Source: OCS155 cluster bacterium AG-426-D23 (lineage in GTDB: Bacteria > Actinomycetota > Acidimicrobiia > Actinomarinales > Actinomarinaceae). Taken from it: 64,000 bases of DNA. The DNA lies in assembly GCA_003213165.1 (NCBI GenBank), contig QCNO01000002.1, positions 1 to 64,000 of the forward strand. Reading direction: 5' to 3'. Each line of letters starts with the position of its first letter. The stretch's first letter is position 1. Made by a program: the position numbers and the translations under genes. Positions 48,035 to 56,837 of the stretch are shown piece by piece. The notes beneath the pieces were generated by a model. The model worked only from the letters and a program-made list of their open reading frames with translations. It had not been told where the DNA came from and did no database searches.

Positions 48035-49612
48035 ATGAATAAATCATCAGTTGTTGTAGATGGGCACACAGTCAGTTACTGGAAATACCAGTTAATCAAT
48101 AAATTGTATACAGAAAACAATCTAGAAAAAATATACATAACAAATCATGATGACTTTTCTTTAGTTCTTTCATTAAACCGTATAGTGTGTAAAAACTTAT
48201 TCAAAATAACTATTTCTGAACTGTTTGAAGATGTAGAGAGAATTTCGGTAATAGAAAGTTCTCAGTACTCAGGTAACTTGATTTGGTTATCTGAAAAACC
48301 TATAGATTTTACATACGGTGAAAATATTATTTACTTTAGTAATGAAAATAGTGTTCAAAAGTTTGAAAAGTCTTATTACGGACAAAATTTAGATAAATTT
48401 AAATTTATAACATACCTGACACTAAGAAATAAAAGTAAAAACAAAATAATAAATGTTTCATGGACTGAAGAAGCAAAATTCAGTGAAAGTAAATCTATAT
48501 CAAAACACCTAGATTCCTTAAAGTTTCTAATCACAAATAGAAATACTGAAATAAGTACAAATTATAAAAAATTAATGCAGGAATCGACTTCAGTTATAAA
48601 CTCAAGACTCACTTCTTTAACTAGAAAAATTTATTCTTTAATTTTCAATTATCCTTCGTGGAGTATTTATACGTATCCAAGAATTTTAGACATTTTTGGG
48701 CAAAACTATCTGGATGAGTCAATGCTAAAAAAAGTCTTCAATGATCGTGCTTGGAACTTCAAAGCAGATCCTTTTTATTCTGAAAATGAAAATTCTATTT
48801 ATTTTGAAAAATTCAATTATTTCCTTGGAACCGGAAAATTAGCAAAATATAACTTTGAAAACAAAAGTATAAAGGATATAAAAACTTCTGACAATATTCA
48901 TTATTCATATCCTTGCACTTTTGAACACGAAGGGGAAACATATTTAATACCAGAAGGTGCGCAGAGTAATAAAATTGAAATTTATAGGGTAGACCAAGAT
49001 TCACTTAAGAAAGTAAATACTGTAATAGATGGTTTTGCAGGTGTTGATCCCACTATCGTAGAACACAATAATACTTGGTATATTTTTGCGACCGATGGAC
49101 GTATGGGAGGACATTCGTACCTAAATATATTTTATGCCAAAAATCCACTTACCGAGTGGACTCCACACAGTCTTAATCCTGTAAAAATTAACTTGAGCAA
49201 CTCTCGGGGTGGTGGATCGATGTTTAAAGAAGGAGATTCTCTAATTAGACCTGCTCAAAACTGTTTTCCTGAATACGGAACATCTTTAGTGTTTAACAAA
49301 ATTGAAAAGCTTAGTCCTTATGAGTTTAAAGAAGCTGTAGTTGGAGAATTAAAGCCTACCGAGAATTCAATGTTCAAGGGAATTCATACATTTTCTAAAA
49401 ATAAAGAGTCACTTGTTGTAGACCTCAAAACCAACGAATTTTTTCCTTTTGCAAGATTTGTAACATTGCTAAGAGCAAGAGTTAAGTCCGATGATGCGGG
49501 TCTGATTGCAGAAAATTCCTTATTTAAAAGAATCACAGTAATATTGCTCTTTCTAGTTTTTGTAATTCTAATTTACCTATTTGGTTGGAGAGCTTTATCT
49601 TTATTTGTCTAG
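48035..49612 (+). CDS. glucosamine-inositolphosphorylceramide-transferase-like (GINT1 beta-propeller-like) domain protein with C-terminal TM
   Basis: YSYPCTFEHEGETYLIPEGAQSNKIEIYRV, GVDPTIVEHNNTWYIFATDG, GGGSMFKEGDSLIRPAQNCFPEYGTSLVFNKIEKLSPYEF, HTFSKNKESLVVD. Confidence 0.65.
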   Translation: MNKSSVVVDGHTVSYWKYQLINKLYTENNLEKIYITNHDDFSLVLSLNRIVCKNLFKITISELFEDVERISVIESSQYSGNLIWLSEKPIDFTYGENIIYFSNENSVQKFEKSYYGQNLDKFKFITYLTLRNKSKNKIINVSWTEEAKFSESKSISKHLDSLKFLITNRNTEISTNYKKLMQESTSVINSRLTSLTRKIYSLIFNYPSWSIYTYPRILDIFGQNYLDESMLKKVFNDRAWNFKADPFYSENENSIYFEKFNYFLGTGKLAKYNFENKSIKDIKTSDNIHYSYPCTFEHEGETYLIPEGAQSNKIEIYRVDQDSLKKVNTVIDGFAGVDPTIVEHNNTWYIFATDGRMGGHSYLNIFYAKNPLTEWTPHSLNPVKINLSNSRGGGSMFKEGDSLIRPAQNCFPEYGTSLVFNKIEKLSPYEFKEAVVGELKPTENSMFKGIHTFSKNKESLVVDLKTNEFFPFARFVTLLRARVKSDDAGLIAENSLFKRITVILLFLVFVILIYLFGWRALSLFV

Positions 49613-50109
49613 TGTTCTCTTGATCTACTAGATTTAGTCATAACCTTATCTAATCCACCATTTGTAAAGACAAAAGATTCCACATTATCAACTAAATGTT
49701 TTCCATTTTGAGATTTTTGTGAAATTACTTGCACAGACATTCCTTCAAATGGAGATATCAAAGTTATTGATTGTTGTTTAAAACGCTTGGAAGATTGGTC
49801 TCTTCTGATAATGTCATTTACCATATGGCCCGACTCCCAAGACCAATCTTCTTCAATAACCACAAATTTACATATATGCTTGGTTTGGGTTTTGTCTATT
49901 CTCGCTCCAGGGCAAATAAGCACCGAGCCTTCAACCCAAGGATTCAGTCCTAAACTATCGTTTTTTGGAAATGCTATATCAAAAGAGTTGTCAACAATTG
50001 CTTCAATGTCACCTTTTTTTAAATTTCTTTCTTTTATGATTTCTGAAATAGTGTTTTGAATCCTGAACAAGGACTCTTCATCTAAGTCTTCTAGATATTC
50101 TCGATCCAC
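49609..50109 (-). CDS. hypothetical protein
   Basis: 166-aa ORF; GLNPWVEGSVLICPGARID...CKFVVIEEDWSWESG; no family recognised. Confidence 0.6.
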   Translation of the reverse strand: MDREYLEDLDEESLFRIQNTISEIIKERNLKKGDIEAIVDNSFDIAFPKNDSLGLNPWVEGSVLICPGARIDKTQTKHICKFVVIEEDWSWESGHMVNDIIRRDQSSKRFKQQSITLISPFEGMSVQVISQKSQNGKHLVDNVESFVFTNGGLDKVMTKSSRSREH

Positions 50110-50140
50110 AATTTTTATTTAAACAACTAAATAAGACAAA

Positions 50141-50296
50141 TTACTCTTCTTCTATCGCCAGTTTTTGACCAGCAGTTTCTTGGCCTCTTAAATCCCTTAT
50201 GTCTATTCGGATAAGTCCGACCACAAATATTGTTAGTGTTGCAACAGGAAATAACAATATTACAGTGAAAGGGCTCGACGTTAGAGTTTCTAGCAT
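50141..50296 (-). CDS. single-TM micro-protein, 51 aa
   Basis: Minus strand MLETLTSSPFTVILLFPVATLTIFVVGLIRIDIRDLRGQETAGQKLAIEEE*; not in ORF track. Confidence 0.55.
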   Translation of the reverse strand: MLETLTSSPFTVILLFPVATLTIFVVGLIRIDIRDLRGQETAGQKLAIEEE

Positions 50297-50349
50297 AATT
50301 AATCATAACAAATATTAGTAGTATAATTAAATCTTGTGAAAGGGATAGT

Positions 50350-50505
50350 GTGACAAAATTAGGATTGTACGCAAGTATGGTATCGGTTATAGCTTCTGTA
50401 CTTATTTATATTGTTTTAGATGACTCACAATTAGCAATATATGTAGGTCTATGGGCTCCAACTTTAATTTTATATAGCCAAGCTTACGAACAAGCAAACA
50501 AGTAA
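50350..50505 (+). CDS. two-TM micro-protein, 51 aa (GTG start)
   Basis: MTKLGLYASMVSVIASVLIYIVLDDSQLAIYVGLWAPTLILYSQAYEQANK*; not in ORF track. Confidence 0.6.
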   Translation: MTKLGLYASMVSVIASVLIYIVLDDSQLAIYVGLWAPTLILYSQAYEQANK

Positions 50506-50548
50506 GCTTTAATTTATCTAAAAAACACTTGGTTGCTAATATTTAACT

Positions 50549-50644
50549 GTGAATAAAGTAGAAAAGAAATCATTCTTTGGGTTCTTACTTATTGCATTTG
50601 TTTTGCACGTGTACCTTGTAATAACCACTTTTGTCGGTGGCTAA
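50549..50644 (+). CDS. single-TM micro-protein, 31 aa (GTG start), overlapping next gene start
   Basis: MNKVEKKSFFGFLLIAFVLHVYLVITTFVGG*; not in ORF track. Confidence 0.45.
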   Translation: MNKVEKKSFFGFLLIAFVLHVYLVITTFVGG

Positions 50645-51125
50645 AAAACTTCTCTTTTTCCTTTTAGTAATTTCATGTGGACCAACAGGTAGTGTGGTAT
50701 CAGAAAATTTCTCTGATGAAAAGGTTGTTGTAAATGAAGTCTTAGAAACAAAATCTTTAACATCTGAAGAAATATTAACTGAAATCTTTGATGCGTATAA
50801 AAATTTTTCAGAAAATCCAGCTTTAACAATTGATACTATATGGAATTATGCACATGAAGACAACCGTGAAGCAACAGGCCCCAAAGAAAGGTTTTCAATG
50901 ATGTTGACTTCTGAACCATACAATTCCATTGTTGATCTAAAAGATTATTCTTACGAGGTCATTTTTGAAAGTGATGAAAATATTCATTATGAAGTAAAAG
51001 TATTGGCTAAAAACAATAATTATTTTGTGGTTACATGGGTGTTTGAAAAAACTTTATGTGAAGAAAAGCCATGTTGGAGAACTATTGGAGTTACTCAACC
51101 AAGATTTTTTGATTCTGGTATTTAG
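50631..51125 (+). CDS. hypothetical lipoprotein (start TTG 50631 or GTG 50637)
   Basis: LLFFLLVISCGPTG lipobox. Confidence 0.6.
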   Translation: MSVAKKLLFFLLVISCGPTGSVVSENFSDEKVVVNEVLETKSLTSEEILTEIFDAYKNFSENPALTIDTIWNYAHEDNREATGPKERFSMMLTSEPYNSIVDLKDYSYEVIFESDENIHYEVKVLAKNNNYFVVTWVFEKTLCEEKPCWRTIGVTQPRFFDSGI

Positions 51126-51751
51126 TCGTCTAAATCTTCTAGTGGGTTTTCAGGTTGGCAAATTTCAAAAGCATTTTGCACAGCTTCGGAAGTAAAATCA
51201 ATATCTGCATCTCTAAAGGCAAAGAAACCAAACTCGCCAGGTTTTGGATCGGGAAAGTCTATACCTTGATCTCTCATACATTGAGAAAATTCTAAAGATG
51301 CATCAACCAAAGCGGCTTCAACCTCTGGGTCTAAGTCAAATTGTTCTGGAAGTGCATTTCTTAATATATCTTCACAATTTTCAAATGCACTTTCAAACTC
51401 TTCTTCATTTTCAATTTCTAAATTATCAAACTGAGGGTTCCCATCAATATCAAATGTTGGATCTGGAAAATTAATACCCTCTTCTCTCATACATTGCGCG
51501 AAATCTAGTACTCCTTCCTCAAAAGTTATTTCTTCATCTACAATTGTTGTTTCTGTTGTAGATTCTATAGTTACAACACCTTGTGACTCTTCACCACCAA
51601 TGGTGCATGCAGAAAAAATTAATAACAAAAGAAGTATTCTTACTTTCTTACTGCCTCTGCTGGTTGAATTTTGGAAGCTTTTATTGCTGGATACACCCCA
51701 GATATTGCTCCAATTAATAATGCTAGAAGCACTGCGCCGAATATTTGCCAT
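51122..51751 (-). CDS. two-module Cys-rich lipoprotein (paralog D); true start uncertain, overlaps macB
   Basis: LLLLLIFSACTIGG lipobox; modules LDFAQCMREEGINFPDP and LEFSQCMRDQGIDFPDP. Confidence 0.75.
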   Translation of the reverse strand: MANIRRSASSIINWSNIWGVSSNKSFQNSTSRGSKKVRILLLLLIFSACTIGGEESQGVVTIESTTETTIVDEEITFEEGVLDFAQCMREEGINFPDPTFDIDGNPQFDNLEIENEEEFESAFENCEDILRNALPEQFDLDPEVEAALVDASLEFSQCMRDQGIDFPDPKPGEFGFFAFRDADIDFTSEAVQNAFEICQPENPLEDLDD

Positions 51752-52824
51752 ACTGGTATTGAGAATACAATATTTGTGTAATTAGTGTAACCCAGTGTAA
51801 TGCCTGTACCCAAAAGAACCCCTACAAGACCTCCAATACCAGACAAAACTACGCTCTCTAATAAAAATTGATATCTAATCTCTCTTCTTGTTGCACCAAT
51901 TGAACGTCTAACTCCAATTTCCATTCTTCTTTCTAGAACAGACATGACCATAACATTGGCTATAGCAACCCCTCCAACAAGTAAAGCTACAGACCCTAAC
52001 CCTAACAATAAATTAGTAAACGCTTCTTCAGCTGCTTGTTGTGCTTCTAGTGCATCTGACGGACGCGTAACTTCAACTTGGTCAGGATTTTCAGGATTCA
52101 TCGATGGAGCAAGTACCTCAACCACATCCTCAATGAAAGTTGGGTTAGCTCTAAGGTATATAGTTGTGGGTTCTTCGTTAATGTCGAAAAGGGTTTTTGC
52201 AACACCATATCCAATAAACACAGACCTGTCTAGGTCAGGATGAATTTTTAACTCTTCTAATATACCAACTACACCAAACCACTCGTTTTCAATTAGTATT
52301 TTTGTTGGCTTAGTTAAGTTATTAATTCCTAATCTTTGAGCTGTTACACTTCCTAAAACTGTTACTGGGATATCAGATAATCCATCTTGAATAAATCTTC
52401 CATCAGCTAAATCACCACCAATAACATCTAGTAGTTCGGCACTAGTAATTATTGTCGAGATGCCGCCACCTTCAAATTCAGAAATAAAATTGCTTCTCCT
52501 GACTAATAAGTCTGTCTGTGTAGTTGAAGTAACTTCTTGGACGGGGCCGATTCTTTCAACCATTCCTAAAACACCTTTAGGGAGTTCTTCTTGGGTCCCA
52601 AAAAATCCAGCTTGTGGTGATGCTTTGACTAGATTCGTACCTAGAGATTCTAAAGTTGAAAGAAGATCTGCTCTTCCAGATGCTGAAATTCCAGACACAG
52701 CAACTATTGCCGCAATACCGATACCTATTCCTATAGAGGTGAGTGTTGCTCTTCCTTTTCTTGCTCGAACACCATACAAAGCTACAAAAAACAAATCTTT
52801 AGTTTTTAATCGTTTTTTCTTCAT
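51640..52824 (-). CDS. MacB-type ABC transporter permease (FtsX/MacB_PCD)
   Basis: GVRARKGRATLTSIGIGIGIAAIVAVSGIS..., VMSVLERRMEIGVRRSIGATRREIRYQFLLESVVLSGIGGLVGVLLG. Confidence 0.92.
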   Translation of the reverse strand: MKKKRLKTKDLFFVALYGVRARKGRATLTSIGIGIGIAAIVAVSGISASGRADLLSTLESLGTNLVKASPQAGFFGTQEELPKGVLGMVERIGPVQEVTSTTQTDLLVRRSNFISEFEGGGISTIITSAELLDVIGGDLADGRFIQDGLSDIPVTVLGSVTAQRLGINNLTKPTKILIENEWFGVVGILEELKIHPDLDRSVFIGYGVAKTLFDINEEPTTIYLRANPTFIEDVVEVLAPSMNPENPDQVEVTRPSDALEAQQAAEEAFTNLLLGLGSVALLVGGVAIANVMVMSVLERRMEIGVRRSIGATRREIRYQFLLESVVLSGIGGLVGVLLGTGITLGYTNYTNIVFSIPVWQIFGAVLLALLIGAISGVYPAIKASKIQPAEAVRK

Positions 52825-53504
52825 TTGCTTACAATTTTTCCATCTACTAGTTCGATAACTTTTTTGAACATGTTGGCGTGTTCTTGATTGTGGGTAATCA
52901 TTATGACAGTTTTTCCTTGGTTATTAAGGTCTTTTAAAATGTTTAAAATATTTATTCCAGATTCTTTATCCAGATTCCCAGTTGGTTCATCCGCTAATAC
53001 AAATGCTGGATCTTGGACAAGTGCTCTTGCAATTGCAACTCTTTGTTGCTGTCCACCAGATAATTCTTTTGGAAGGTGAGTTAATCTATCACCTAAACCA
53101 ACTTGATCTAAAACTTCTGTTGCTTTTTTTAGCCTTTCTGTTCTTGAAATGCCTTGATAAAGCAGTCCTTCAGCTACGTTTTCTTGAGCAGTTAGCCCAG
53201 GTAAAAGAAAGAAACTTTGAAAGATAAATCCTATCTTTTCACCCCGAAATTTGGAAAGTTCATTATCAGAAAGTTGCGAAACATCACTTTCTTCAATTTC
53301 AATTGACCCTTCTGTTATACTATCCAATAATCCAATCATGTTAAGTAAAGTAGATTTTCCACTTCCAGATTGACCTACTATCGCTACAAAGTCACCTTCT
53401 TCTACCTCAAGAGATACACCATCTAAAGCTCTCACTGGTGGTGGGCCTTCGTATACTTTGGAAATATTGTTTATAGATATTACAGTTTTAGTACTGGTTT
53501 TCAT
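52821..53504 (-). CDS. MacB/LolD-type ABC transporter ATPase
   Basis: GQSGSGKSTLLNMIGLLD, LSGGQQQRVAIARALVQDPAFVLADEPTGNLD. Confidence 0.95.
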   Translation of the reverse strand: MKTSTKTVISINNISKVYEGPPPVRALDGVSLEVEEGDFVAIVGQSGSGKSTLLNMIGLLDSITEGSIEIEESDVSQLSDNELSKFRGEKIGFIFQSFFLLPGLTAQENVAEGLLYQGISRTERLKKATEVLDQVGLGDRLTHLPKELSGGQQQRVAIARALVQDPAFVLADEPTGNLDKESGINILNILKDLNNQGKTVIMITHNQEHANMFKKVIELVDGKIVSK

Positions 53505-55066
53505 CTTGGAACAACTACGATTTGACCTTCTGAGATGTTACCCTTAACTTCAACGAAACCATCAGTAAAGACTCCTATTTCAACAGCAATATAACTGGTA
53601 TCAACCCCAGACTCACCCTCAAAGGTGCCTCCCTCAATTTCTCCATCATAAACTTCTAAGGCATAGCCACCTTCTGCCAAAGCAAGTAATGCATTTACGG
53701 GAACATATAATACATTCTGAGAAACTTCGGTCGTTACAAATACTTTCACAGGTGCCTGATCATATGCTTCGATTTCTTCAGGATTTAGAACTTCTAATGT
53801 TACTTCTATAAATTCTCCTGCTTGCGTTTGTGTTACAACTTGATCAATGAATTTAATTACCGTTGGAACTCGTTCATCTGTTGGAAGTTCTATCTGAACA
53901 CTGTCTCCAAGAGATACTGTTTCCTGGTCTGAGGCATCTACTTGAAAAACTACTTCTATTCCGGTTGAAGAAATATTATAAAGAGGTGAATTTAGTGCTA
54001 CAGCCGATCCGACATCATTTATATATGAACCCACAATAACTGAAGTTTTTGAAGCAAAAGCATTAGTGGGGCTAAATGTTTCTGATATAGCGCTTAATTT
54101 CAATTCTACCAGTTCTTCTCTGGCTTTATCTAATTCAGCCTCTCTGTTAACGCCTTCATTGTAAGATTCGAGAGCTTCGTCATATGCTTTCTGAGCATTT
54201 TCAATTGCTAGAGCTTCTGTGGCATCAACTCCAGATTCTTTTCCTGCTTCTCTGCTCTGAATACGCTCTTGAGCTTTAATATCCTCTTCGTATTGTGCTT
54301 TTTTCCCGGCACGAGTCGATTCAGACATAGATTCATACTGAAGTTCATCAATTAAGTTTCGGATTCTTTCAATTTCTGTTTCTGCAGCCTGCCAAGCAGC
54401 ATTTTCTTTCGTTGCATTTTCTTTTGCATCATCTAACAATTTTTTCTTATTATCAACTTCTTTAAGGGTTGTTCCTCCATCAGCAACTACCTCTTCAAGA
54501 TTTTCAATTTCGTTTTCTTTCGAATTTATTAAAACTTGTTCGGAGGGTGTAATCTCTGACTTAGTTTCAATTCCATAATCAATATATAAACTATTAAGCA
54601 TTTGAGATGTTTCTGTATCAAAAATTTCATCTGGTACAAAAGAGCTTTCTGCATAACCTAAATAAACTAAAGCTTCTTCAACTTGTTTAACGTCAACACC
54701 AGGATCCGAATTTAAATCAAGAGTTCTATAAAAGGGAGTACTTCCTTCAAGCAGTATTACTGGTTTATTGTCAATAATAAAAAGTACCTCTCCAAAGTTA
54801 ATTATTGTGCCTTCTTTAGGTAGAAAAGTAACAACTCCATTGGTTGGTGAGTTAAGAACTTTTTTGTCTGTCTGCCTTAATGTTCCGTTGTACTCTTCTT
54901 TTTTTGCTAAGTCACCTTTTTGTATGGCAACTGTAGTTAGTTCTAAAGTTTTATTATTAGAGGATGTGTCGATATTTTGTGTGCCAAAATAGTATCCGCC
55001 ATAAGCCAAACCAGCTAATGCAATTAGTATGGAGAGGTTTTTTAATTTAAATATATTTTTTATCAT
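53501..55066 (-). CDS. HlyD/MacA-like adaptor with peptidoglycan-binding domain
   Basis: N-term TM, PG_binding_1-like DVKQVEEALVYLGYAESSFVPDEIFDTETSQMLNSL, long coiled coil, C-terminal barrel segments. Confidence 0.85.
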   Translation of the reverse strand: MIKNIFKLKNLSILIALAGLAYGGYYFGTQNIDTSSNNKTLELTTVAIQKGDLAKKEEYNGTLRQTDKKVLNSPTNGVVTFLPKEGTIINFGEVLFIIDNKPVILLEGSTPFYRTLDLNSDPGVDVKQVEEALVYLGYAESSFVPDEIFDTETSQMLNSLYIDYGIETKSEITPSEQVLINSKENEIENLEEVVADGGTTLKEVDNKKKLLDDAKENATKENAAWQAAETEIERIRNLIDELQYESMSESTRAGKKAQYEEDIKAQERIQSREAGKESGVDATEALAIENAQKAYDEALESYNEGVNREAELDKAREELVELKLSAISETFSPTNAFASKTSVIVGSYINDVGSAVALNSPLYNISSTGIEVVFQVDASDQETVSLGDSVQIELPTDERVPTVIKFIDQVVTQTQAGEFIEVTLEVLNPEEIEAYDQAPVKVFVTTEVSQNVLYVPVNALLALAEGGYALEVYDGEIEGGTFEGESGVDTSYIAVEIGVFTDGFVEVKGNISEGQIVVVPR

Positions 55067-55129
55067 TGTTCTAATTCAATTAGTTTATTAAATCTACACG
55101 CTTTCTGTGAAATTATTTTATTAAGTTTT

Positions 55130-55729
55130 TTATTCATCCCATTCATCATCCTTTAATTCATCTGGAAGATTTTCTTCGCATGCTTGCCATGTTTGTACAA
55201 TTGGATCGTCTTCTCTAAGTTCCCAATCATCATCAATATAAGCATCTAACCTAACTTCTCTGTTGAAATAGTTTGGATCAGGTACTTTTGGATAGCCATT
55301 TTCTCGAAAACATTTTGCCATGAATAGAGATCTATCAATCTCTTTTGAAACCTGGACAGGATCTTCAAACTGATTTTCTTCAGCCACACCCCACAAGTTA
55401 TACTTCAAAGCACATTCCTCAATAATACTCCAAAGTTCTTGTGCCTCTTGTTCAGTTATTGTTTCAAAATATGAAGCTATAGTCGTATATAGGTCCAGAA
55501 AGTTTTTTGGCTCTTTAAATTTATAACCAGACTCATTTACACATTGGACAAGAACTAAAGGAGCATCTTCATCTGAAATTTCTTCTCGTTCGTCTGCTAA
55601 GTCAACACCCAAAGCAATTGCCTCTTTACCTTTGTCGGTATCTGCAACAGAGACAACAGCTTGCTCGTCTTGTTGAAAAAAAGAGCATGCTGTTAAAAAG
55701 ATAAATACAACTGATGCTTTTTTATACAT
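55130..55729 (-). CDS. two-module Cys-rich lipoprotein (paralog C); listed ORF start 55834, preferred ATG at 55729
   Basis: MYKKASVVFIFLTACSFFQ lipobox; modules LVQCVNESGYKFKEP and MAKCFRENGYPKVPDP. Confidence 0.75.
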   Translation of the reverse strand: MYKKASVVFIFLTACSFFQQDEQAVVSVADTDKGKEAIALGVDLADEREEISDEDAPLVLVQCVNESGYKFKEPKNFLDLYTTIASYFETITEQEAQELWSIIEECALKYNLWGVAEENQFEDPVQVSKEIDRSLFMAKCFRENGYPKVPDPNYFNREVRLDAYIDDDWELREDDPIVQTWQACEENLPDELKDDEWDE

Positions 55730-55754
55730 AGGAAAATTATAAAGAAACCTAGTC

Positions 55755-56339
55755 TTATCCCCCACCTTGTTCTGGCGGTTCAAGTCCGAGGTCATCAAAG
55801 CACTCTGCAGCAGCTTCTCTAATTTGATCTTCAAGATATTGTCCAGACTGTACTAATCCAACAAGAATTGGCCTTAGGGGTCTGTCTGCACTTGGGTCTT
55901 CAACCTCTATACCTTTTTCCCTCAAACATTGAGCAAACTCAAGTTCTGTATCGAGCCTATCTGCAACATCTTCTGGATTTTCAAAATCTGCGTTATCTCC
56001 TAGTGGTATATTGTTTTCTTCTGCACATGCTTGAATAGTCTCAAAAAGTTGTGTTCTTCCTTTTTCATTAGTTGCAAGAAAAATTGGCGTTAAAACACTT
56101 CTAAGACCTTCATCATTTTTTGGATCTTTGACGTCATAGCCATTGTCCCTTAAGCATCTTGCCATTAAAAGCTGGGCATCTTCAGGTGATAAATTGTCTT
56201 CAATAATATTTTCTACAATTGTTGTAACTGTATTGACTGTAGATAGATCTTCTGTGGAAACTACACCTTGTGAACTATCTGGAGCTGAACACGCAGCAAT
56301 CAAAATAGACATAAAGATTATTAAGCAATTATTTTTCAT
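55755..56339 (-). CDS. two-module Cys-rich lipoprotein (paralog B)
   Basis: ISILIAACSAPDSSQGVVS lipobox; modules MARCLRDNGYDVKDP and FAQCLREKGIEVEDP. Confidence 0.8.
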   Translation of the reverse strand: MKNNCLIIFMSILIAACSAPDSSQGVVSTEDLSTVNTVTTIVENIIEDNLSPEDAQLLMARCLRDNGYDVKDPKNDEGLRSVLTPIFLATNEKGRTQLFETIQACAEENNIPLGDNADFENPEDVADRLDTELEFAQCLREKGIEVEDPSADRPLRPILVGLVQSGQYLEDQIREAAAECFDDLGLEPPEQGGG

Positions 56340-56835
56340 ATCCTAATTCACCATATCCACACTCTTTTAATAATGGAGAAATTTCCTCTTTTGATTTATC
56401 TAATTCACTTAAATCTATTTTAGGTTCTTGTTGAGTTGGGTCTGAGACGTTGATGCCTTTTTCTCTTAAACATTTCGCTAGTTGAAGATTTTCATCATAT
56501 AGTTTTGCAAGATCATCTGGGTTTGATGAAGATGAATCTGACCACAGATTATATTTATTTATACAATAATTAATGTCTTCTCCTAACTGTGATTCCTCAT
56601 CTTTAGTATTACTTAATTGACTAATAGTTGTTTTCAAGTCTTGTATATCAAAAGGGGTTGCAATGTTGTAACCCTTTTCTTCATTTAAACATTGAGTTAA
56701 AACGATCGGATAGTCTTCTTCTGCAATTACTAAAGAAGTGGTCGTGGTATCTGTTAGAGAAGCTACTCCTTCATTACTGGTTGTTGAGCATAAGTTTATA
56801 AAAAGAATAAAAATTAAAAGATTTACTTTTTTCAA
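56329..56835 (-). CDS. two-module Cys-rich lipoprotein (paralog A)
   Basis: FILFINLCSTTSNEGVAS lipobox; modules LTQCLNEEKGYNIATP and LAKCLREKGINVSDP. Confidence 0.75.
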   Translation of the reverse strand: MKKVNLLIFILFINLCSTTSNEGVASLTDTTTTSLVIAEEDYPIVLTQCLNEEKGYNIATPFDIQDLKTTISQLSNTKDEESQLGEDINYCINKYNLWSDSSSSNPDDLAKLYDENLQLAKCLREKGINVSDPTQQEPKIDLSELDKSKEEISPLLKECGYGELGYEK

Positions 56836-56837
56836 AT

